From: Blumeriella jaapii
Lineage: Eukaryota > Ascomycota > Leotiomycetes > Helotiales > Drepanopezizaceae
Length of the DNA stretch: 64,000 bases
Reading direction: 5' to 3'
NCBI GenBank assembly: GCA_009599575.1
Contig: VWND01000064.1
Location: 496,001 to 560,000 of the forward strand
Both the position numbers and the translations under genes were made by a program. The notes under the pieces were generated by a model. The model had not been told where the DNA came from and made no database searches. It saw only the letters and a program-made list of their open reading frames with translations. This document shows positions 56,866-64,000 of the stretch, piece after piece. Position 1 is the first letter of the stretch, and every line of letters begins with the position of its first letter.

Positions 56866-59800
56866 CTGGCAGGTTGAGGCCAAAGACTCGCAGGCTGGGA
56901 CGAGTGGTTCTAGATGTTCTCGTGTGGAGGTGTCGGATTTTTGTGTGTCTTGGAGAGAGGTTAGCCGAGAGGGGCTAGACAAGCGAGGGAGGGATCGGGC
57001 AAAATAAACAATGAACCACGTCCAAAATTGTCGTGACGTTGGAAAAGATCATCCGTTTGAACAAATGCTCAGGATCGACAACCACCACATTTTCATATGA
57101 CCTTAGTATGCAAAGAACATCCTACCGTGTAAGGATCGGAGCTTTGGCCCCACGTCGCATAACCAATATCTGACTTCAGATCAATCAACATCACTGACTC
57201 AGCCCCTTCTCCTTCACTCAAAAGACACACACACACACACGCACACGCACACACACGCACTCCCTCCCTCAACGCGACGCGAGGAGAAACCACGGCGCCA
57301 ACCTCCCGATCCGCGCCCTCCTGAAATGCGTCAGCCCCCAGTTCTGCACATCGTTCCCCGGCCGCCGCACCTCCTCCCCCAGACTCTCGTCGCTGACCTG
57401 CTCGCCGCCGCCGGCCCGATTACCGAGGAGGATGAGGCTGAGGGCGAGGGTGAGGCCGGCTTGGGCCCATTGCCATCGTCGCTGCCGTCGTCGACATCAG
57501 CCGGGTCTGGTTTGGAGCGGTTGTGACAGTGGCTATGGCCGTGGCTCAGAGCGCCACGAGGAGGAAGCGGCAGGAGCGACGCCGTGCTCACTCAGGCTCG
57601 TCGTGCTCGTCGTGCTCGTGGAGGGGGAACTCATGATGATGGCTGAGGCATGTTGGTCGGTCCTTGCCTTTCGCAGCTTGGATCTTTCTGGCTCGGATGC
57701 TCGGGGGTTCTGGGAGTGAGATCAGATGCGTTGAGAGCTGGGTGATGTCTTGATGGTGGCGGGTCATAGATGGATCACGTGATGGCGCGTCGAGGCGTGT
57801 GTACATACCCCCACCATTCTTGTCCTCGCTTTGGGCATCCTGGGTGGAAAGCATACAGATTCCGTACGAAGATTGAGAGGTAGATGAGTAGGTATCTGTA
57901 CAGTACAGTATATATTGTATAAAAAAGAAGAACTGTACATAGAAGTAGAAGTACTGTAGTATTTCTGTACAGTACTGTAGGTGCAAGGTGGGTCACAGTA
58001 GGTAGATACGTACGTACTGTAAGTTGTCTCATGAGTGGTTACAGATATTCTTGTGGCAGATGGGTACTAACTGCAGCTTTCCTCGTCCGAGCATGATGCA
58101 GGAATCGTATCTCGGCTATCATACTTGTATTCCATACCTCAGCGAAAAAAGCTTCTCACAGGAATCCCGAGATGTACAGTACCTGAGGAGAACCAACAAG
58201 AGCGTGGAAGGGGAGAAGAGTACACTGTACTGTAGGCCATCTTGAAACCTTGGGTACTTCGATCGACTGCTGGAAGTTAATGTACAGTACTGTATCTGTA
58301 TGTACATCGGACAGTATATCTGACTGCAGGCTCGCTAAGCTTATTAAGCTCGATCGAGATTCGCGAAATGTCAAATCGAGTATCCCGTAATGCCATGTTG
58401 AATCTCGATTCTATGTGACCTTGCCCGCTTTGGAAAAGCCATGGGTGGGAGAAGCATGGCCTTGGTTTTCCTGGATATCGAGATGACGGAGAGCCTGGAG
58501 ATATGTGATGGATGGCAGTGATCAGGACGTGGAAGCGAGAGTAGGTATGTACATCGTACTGTATTGTATGTACAAACCATCTTTCCAGCTAAAGATTGGA
58601 ACGCAAGCGGATGGATGTACGGTACTGTACTATCCGTACCAAACGGATTGCGTACAGAACACTGCTGGCGTAAGGCACAGCATGTTGTTAGGATGCAACT
58701 TAATATAGCAACGCAAGGCAACGCAACTAGTGCCAGGTACAGTAGGGGATTGAATGATGGAGGATGGAGGAGAATTTGCGCCATCAACCGATGGTATTGT
58801 ATTTACAGTACTGGAGTGGAAGGTATTTTACAGTACTGGAGTGGAAGGCACTCGAACATGATAAGTGACACGACAACCGGAGATACTTCACTACTTCACA
58901 CTTCCCATTGGCAAACATGGGGCAGACATTGGCAGACATTGGCAAACACTGGCCAAGCAACACGAGTTTGGCGCTGCGCCCAGGGTATAAAGTAAAGGAG
59001 GCTGGGAAGCAGGGGCGATTGGTTGCCGTTGGCGAGCTGCAGCCGCGAGTAGCGACTCCCTGCTCTCACCAGGGCCTGGACCCTTTTTTCCGCCCTGCAA
59101 GTGCGAGGTGCGAGGTGCGAGGTGCGAGGTGCCAGGCGCTGTCGGATGACGTCGTCGGGGTCGTCACACGTCATTGCGGGATCGCGTGGCTTGGCGCCCC
59201 CACGGGATCGGATCTTATACCATACAGTACTGTGTGTGTACTTATACCGTGGTGTTTATACCATCGTAGCTATTCCGTCGAGGTGTTAACCATAGTCCTT
59301 TTACCACCGTGCTTTACTTTTTACCACCGTGCTTTTACCACCGTCCTTTTACAGTAGTAATAAGAAGCACGGCGATATACAGTACCTGGCTAAGGAACTG
59401 CGATGGAAAAGTAACGGCTTCGAAGTGCAGTACAGCACGTCCTTGCTCTCTTTCTCTCTCGACTCGTCTCGGCCTGGGAGTGTTTCCGCGGTGCCTCCAC
59501 ATCCACCTGTGTGTGTGTGATCTGATTGATGATCATACCGACTGTCGATACACAGTGACAGCATTGTAATATGTAGTAAGTACATGCTGTAGGTGGTGCT
59601 GCCACGTCCAGTCCGGTCCTGCCCTCCCTCCCCTCCCCTCCCCCCTCCCCTCCCCTTCCCTTCCCTTCCCTTCTGCCCACTGAACTTCCCTTCCGCGGTG
59701 CCCACCGCCCACCGCCCACCCTCCGCCCACCCAATCATGCTCCTCCGACTGGGCCCAACGAAGCCAAACCACCCCACCACCATCCCCATCATCCCATCTC

Positions 59801-60025
59801 ATCCCTCCCTCCCTCCCTTCCCTTCCCTCCCCCCCATCCCCGTGCCCTTCCCGCGCTTTCCCCAAATCAATCCATCCCCATCAAAGAGAAAAACGCCAAC
59901 GGTCGATCTCGACCGACAGGACAGTACTGTACCTCGAACAACGACGGACCCCTCTCTCTCGCGCTCATTCCCTCGACCTGCCACCCCGCCAGCATCAGAT
60001 CCGCTGCGATCACTGCCTCGAAAAG
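56866..60025. other. gene-poor stretch with simple repeats
   Basis: AC run at 57224-57262; GTACAGTAC clusters at 57897-57910, 57964-57978, 58278-58296, 58555-58570 and 58800-58840; tandem GAGGTGC at 59104-59131; C-rich runs 59620-59680 and 59815-59835. Frames at 57331-57591 are Ser/Pro/Gly-rich and I do not call them. Confidence 0.4.
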
Positions 60026-60765
60026 ATGCCCGAGAGCGTGATCGCGCATCACGAAGCCGAGGAGCGGGTATGCTGCATCTCTCCTTTTTCTCTCTCCTCC
60101 CCTCCCCCCCCCCCCCCCTCCCTCGCGACCCCCGCCGCCTTCGGTCTCCCCATGGAAGCATCTCACGATCCACGCGCAACTTGCTGACCCCAAGCGCTTT
60201 GTAGAGCGAGGATGGCGACGCCGAAGGCTCTGTCAGCTTGCCCGACCTGTCCGACCTGACCGAGCTGGGTGACAGCATCGATGCCCTGACCTTCGAGCAG
60301 ATCCTGGAGATGGACGACGACGAGGACGATCGAGAGTTCAGCCGCTCCATCGTGTTTGGCTTCTTCGAGCAGGCTGTGCAAACCTTTGAGAAAATGGAGG
60401 CCGCGCTGTGAGAACTCACGCCCCCCCATCCTCCCCCCCCCCCCTCCCCCACACCTCCTCCAACACGCGCGCTTTCGAATTCATGCTGACGCGCTACTTC
60501 GTTGCCGCGCAGGAAGGATAAAGACCTCTCCACCCTCTCCCAGCTGGGCCACTTCCTGAAGGGTTCCTCTGCTACGCTCGGCCTGACCAAGGTAAAGGAC
60601 AGCTGTGAGAAGATCCAACACTACGGTCAAATGAAGGACGAGGAGGGTACCGCCGATGAGCCTGACAAGGAGTTGTGCTTGTCGCGCATCAAGGAGACTC
60701 TGGTCAAAGTCAAGGAGGAGTACGAGGAGGTTGAGAAGGTCCTGAAGAAGTTCTACGCTTCCTGA
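60026..60765 (+). CDS. YPD1: histidine phosphotransfer protein (Ypd1-like)
   Basis: Three exons: 60026-60067, 60205-60407 and 60513-60765, 165 residues. Introns are 137 and 105 nt and both contain long C runs. The HPt four-helix domain starts at LTFEQILEMDDDEDDREFSR, continues through SIVFGFFEQAVQTFEKMEAA, and has the phospho-acceptor His95 in LGHFLKGSSATLGLTKVKD. The C-terminal helix is highly charged (VKEEYEEVEKVLKKF). It relays phosphate from hybrid histidine kinases to response regulators (Ssk1 and Skn7 types), controlling the osmotic-stress MAP kinase path. The first exon has only 14 codons; the start is the last ATG in frame before the donor and could be refined by transcript data. Confidence 0.9.
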
Positions 60766-61766
60766 TAAATTCGCCCTCCGTCCCCCGGGCTACCGGCTAC
60801 CACGGCAAACCACCAGTCTCGTCAGTGCTTGTGCTCACACCCGGAAACGCTTTTTCTTGGATGGCGTAGCCGACAGTTGCCCGTCAGGAGGAGTACTTGT
60901 TCTCAGGCTTCGCGACGAAACACATCTCTAGGCTGCGTACCCTCGGCTCTCGTGGCTTTCTCTTGCGGCACTTCTTTCCGGCATACCCCTCCTCCTACCC
61001 TGCGGCGGCTCTGGCGTTCACGGCACGGTTGTTTCTTCTACGGTCCTCCTCCTGCATTTGGCATATGGTGTTTTTTTTTTCGACGCTCTTCTTGATCTTC
61101 AGCAGCACAACTTGAGTTTCTCAAGATTACTACGGTACTTGGGCTTGGCAGGATGGAAAATGCTTTTTTTGCTATCTCTGTTTTCTGCATGCGAGGGCGT
61201 ACGTAGAAGCTACTTAGTGACGGAGCATGGAAGAAAGATTTGAAACCCTCCCTCGCCACTCCCTTTCGGCTTTTTCATTACTTCTTAGGTATGTGACGAC
61301 TCGGCTTTTTCTTGCCTTGGACGCATATGACGCGAGGGCCAAGCTATTCTAGGCAACTCGACGGGAAGGGGTCTCGCAGATCTGACATAGATTTCGGCCT
61401 CCGAACCCTCTCGTGTTTTTTTCTTTCTTTCTTTCTTTTCTTCTAAAAAAAACTTTATTGCTTACGATGTACCCTGACCCCGCTTGTTCGCATCGAAGTG
61501 GAAGTATGTACTGTACGAGACGCGTAATTGAGATAAGGTACGCAGTGCAGAACTCCACTCTACAGAAAACCTACAGTGCTTACCGTCCTCCAGATCCCGA
61601 GATACAGGTCGGTAGGTATATCAGGTGCCCTACTGAGGGGTAACTTCCTCCCAACATCACCAGCGTGGTCCTTAACGGCGTCGCATATCACCGTCGAGAC
61701 ATCTCTTCTTCTTCCCCAGTCTCGAAATTCTCCTCGTCACATCTCCTCACCTCACATCGCCTCACA
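60766..61766. other. intergenic between convergent genes
   Basis: T-rich tracts (61069-61081, 61415-61445). No supported gene. Confidence 0.45.
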
Positions 61767-62636
61767 TCAGACAGGCATCTCCCTCTCCCACTCAACGACA
61801 TACTCCTCGTCCCCGCTCTCCGTCCGCCGCGCCCCCATCTTACACAGCGCAACTCGCTCAGCTCTTACCCCGCGCATCCACTCGAAATCCTTATACTCCC
61901 TCACCAAGCCGTCCACCTCGAACGTGACCCTCTCTCTCCTCCCTTTCCCTCTCCCTCTCCCACTGCCTGGTCCCCTGCCATTGCCCGTCCCGGGTGCTGG
62001 CAGGTACACCGAATTCACCACCGTCGCGTGCAGCAGCAGAGGCCTCTCCTCGTTCACCAGCAAGCCGGCGAACGCCGCCCGTAGCCGCTGGCAGAAGCGG
62101 TACAGGCGTAGATCGGGGTCGAGCGGGGCGGCATAGAAGACGGCGGCGCGGGTGCTGCTGCTCGCGTCGGCTTGCTGCAAGGGATGGAGACCTCGCAAGG
62201 TGATGGTTATTGAATTGGAACCTTTCCCTTCTGCTGCTGCTGCTGCTGCTGATGGTGGTGGTGATGATGGTGGTGGTGGTGGTGGTGGTGGTTCTGAGGG
62301 GTTGGTGCTTGTGCTAGGCTTGGAAATGTGCACCACGGCTTCCACGCCGGCGAGCATGGCGCCCAGATCCAGCGTCTGCAGCCGATCGAGTGCGGCTTGG
62401 AGTTGCGCCGGCGTCGTGAGGGAGAGGACGCCGAGCGTGAGGTGGAGGGTCGTGAGGGGGCGGATGGCTTGGGCTGGGATTAGGGCTGGTTGAGGTTGGG
62501 AGTGCGGTTCCAGTTGCTGGGCCGCGGTGCTGACTCGGGCAGTGAAGGCCGAGAAGGCGGTTTGGAGTTGGGGGTGGGATGTGGTTGTGAGGAGGGGAAT
62601 GCTGAGGAAGTGGGTTAGACGCGGGGAGGGCGACAT
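61767..62636 (-). CDS. 2H phosphoesterase, AKAP7/ASCC1-like
   Basis: A single-exon 289-codon frame. The two catalytic H-x-T motifs of the 2H superfamily are present: His65-Leu-Thr67 in TLHLTLGVL and His203-Ala-Thr205 in LLHATVVNSVYL. The surrounding pattern (AIRPLTTLHLTLGVLSL near the first, RAAFAGLLVNEERPLLLHAT near the second) matches the AKAP7 nuclear-localisation-signal domain, which binds AMP or hydrolyses 2',3'-cyclic or 2'-5' linked nucleotides; fungal members have not to my knowledge been tested. A low-complexity insert of Pro and Ala runs (about residues 115-135) and a Gly/Arg insert (GRGPGSGRGRGKGRR) interrupt the fold. These come from GGT and GCT repeats in the DNA. The protein begins at an ATG with no intron. 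Confidence 0.7.
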   Translation of the reverse strand: MSPSPRLTHFLSIPLLTTTSHPQLQTAFSAFTARVSTAAQQLEPHSQPQPALIPAQAIRPLTTLHLTLGVLSLTTPAQLQAALDRLQTLDLGAMLAGVEAVVHISKPSTSTNPSEPPPPPPPPSSPPPSAAAAAAEGKGSNSITITLRGLHPLQQADASSSTRAAVFYAAPLDPDLRLYRFCQRLRAAFAGLLVNEERPLLLHATVVNSVYLPAPGTGNGRGPGSGRGRGKGRRERVTFEVDGLVREYKDFEWMRGVRAERVALCKMGARRTESGDEEYVVEWEREMPV

Positions 62637-63434
62637 GATTAGATTAGATTTGTTTGTTTGTGGGATGGTGGTGGTGGTGGTGGTGTTTGAATCTTGGTAT
62701 CTTGTAGGTGGGTAGGTACTAGGTGGTATGGGTGGTGTGATGGATTTTGACCAGACTCAGACTTGTGTCGTAAGTACTGTAATACTCATGCTGCAATAGC
62801 TGAGGCTAGACGATCATAAGATGACATTGAGATGAGATGAAGTTGATACTTACATGACTACAGTACTGTACATGTACACATGTAGTAGGTTTGTAAGTAC
62901 CGTACAGTAGAGTAGTAGTAGTTCCTTAGTGCTGGTCTACTAGAGAATCTCGGCCCGGTCCATATCACGTGACTAACTTACGAGTGGTCCAAGCTCCCGG
63001 GACCCCTCCATCCATCCATTCTACTCTCGGATCACCACATCTCGCAAACAAACACACAAACGAACGAACGAACAGCCTTAACCAGCGCAAACGAAACAAC
63101 GTATGACCAGATGACGGGTCTTTGCATCTTCTCCAACGGTACTTAGCGAGCGAACGCACGGAAGGGATGAGATAGATATTCATTTGATTGCGGAGCTTTG
63201 CTTTGCTTGGCATGGCAGCAGCAGTCTCATCCCTCGGTTTATCTCCTCAACTTCCTCCTTCCAACTCGCCATTTCCTGCATTCACTTGATTTTGGACTTG
63301 ACGGCAGCTCGTTTCGTCCTCATTTTGATTTTGGAATTCGGATTTTTTCGTATGTACCCGCTCCCGCGCTGTCTGCTTGATTTTTCTCTCCATCTTGGTT
63401 ATTTGAGCGCTCGATCGTGAAGGCATTATTGAAG
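62637..63434. promoter_or_regulatory. intergenic region between divergent 2H phosphoesterase and Dicer-like genes
   Basis: 798 bp with GTACAGTAC-type tracts around 62862-62912 and an ACGA run at 63061-63073. Both promoters lie here. Confidence 0.4.
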
Positions 63435-64000
63435 ATGCAGGATCTCAGAGACGCGTTCCTGGATCCAGCTACCACGGACTCCGTTCCATTAACTCTGGTT
63501 CCGGGCGTCGAGCATGACCCTGACCACGAATCCCCTCCTCTTGCTTCCTCGGCGCCAATTGCTGGCGTCGAAATGGAGATGAGAATTGAGACTAGGGATC
63601 AGGGTCAGGGTGTAGACGTCAATGATGCCGACGCCTCCCTAGATGATGGCGATCCGATGGGCTCGCTCGGTCTGGATAAGCCCCTGGTGATCAAACCACG
63701 GCCGTATCAGAAGGAGATGTTAAGGGAGAGCTTGGAAAGGAACATTATTGTTGCTGTGGGTCATTGAAACCTTTTGAATATCAGTAGGGCGCAGACGTAC
63801 GAGGGACATGATGTTGACTTCTTCAGATGGATACGGGCTCGGGAAAGACGCACATGTAAGACGAGTCCAGCTAAAACCTTTCTGTAACTAAGAAACAGAT
63901 CTAACGCTATCTAGTGCCGTAATGAGAATGCAATTTGAACTCGAACGCATCCCTCCCCATCAGGCTCGTACACCTCTCAACTTACTTGCTGTGGCGTCTC
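63435..64000 (+). CDS. Dicer-like protein, N-terminal part (cut by window end)
   Basis: Exons 63435-63755, 63827-63855 and from 63915 onward; introns GTGGGT...TTCAG (71 nt) and GTAAGA...TCTAG (59 nt). An acidic N-terminal leader is followed by the Q-motif-like RPYQKEMLRESLERNIIVA and the helicase Walker A motif MDTGSGKTHI, split by the 29-nt second exon, then AVMRMQFELE. This is the arrangement at the start of fungal Dicer-like proteins, more like Dcl-2 than Dcl-1 in its short leader. The RNase III and PAZ regions would lie beyond the window. A GTACAC donor near 63970 may begin a third intron, since the last residues lose family resemblance. Expected role: processing of double-stranded RNA into small RNAs. 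Confidence 0.75.

Overview
The window looks like nuclear DNA of a filamentous ascomycete (Pezizomycotina). Genes carry several 48-110 nt introns with GTRNGT donors, CTNAC-like branch points and YAG acceptors. The conserved proteins (Stc1-domain protein, Dicer-like helicase start, Ypd1 phosphotransfer protein, Ime2-type kinase, sphingosine-1-phosphate lyase, heme-thiolate peroxygenase) fit that group. I cannot name the species.

Layout. 0-13.6 kb: tail of an unrecognised disordered protein, a small secreted protein, a divergent pair EFM3-like methyltransferase / ribosomal protein S24, a possible small gene near 10 kb, a nine-exon secreted heme-thiolate peroxidase, and an Ala-rich surface protein. 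13.6-28 kb: gene-poor, microsatellite-rich DNA (44-C tract, GACAGATA/CCAG satellite, 12-bp repeats, many GTAC-centred tracts) around one GC-rich Ime2-type kinase gene, with a 536-bp internally deleted Tc1/mariner-like element at 22.4 kb. 28-36 kb: possible gene pieces, the Stc1-domain gene, another repeat-rich gap, a small conserved-looking protein and a mitochondrial PDH-type kinase. 38.5-52 kb is the densest part: sphingosine-1-phosphate lyase; GT34 mannosyltransferase divergent from phosphomannose isomerase; RING-CH membrane ligase divergent from proteasome subunit alpha-2; RCC1-repeat protein divergent from an HSPA12-type Hsp70-like protein. 53-64 kb: a Cys/His-rich protein, an unrecognised gene, YPD1, a 2H phosphoesterase, and the start of a Dicer-like gene cut by the window end.

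Functional threads: mannose supply and mannosyl transfer share one intergenic promoter; ubiquitin ligase and proteasome genes are head to head; two RNAi-pathway genes (Stc1 domain, Dicer-like) lie in the window but 33 kb apart.

The most striking signal is quality-related or evolutionary: five genes (kinase, PDH-type kinase, sphingosine-1-phosphate lyase, RING-CH protein, small protein at 34.2 kb) are interrupted by seven apparent single-base deletions, all of the same sign and mostly beside short homopolymers, while at least ten multi-exon or long genes between them read cleanly. Exon boundaries were inferred by eye from splice signals, frame and family resemblance; no alignment or database search was run.
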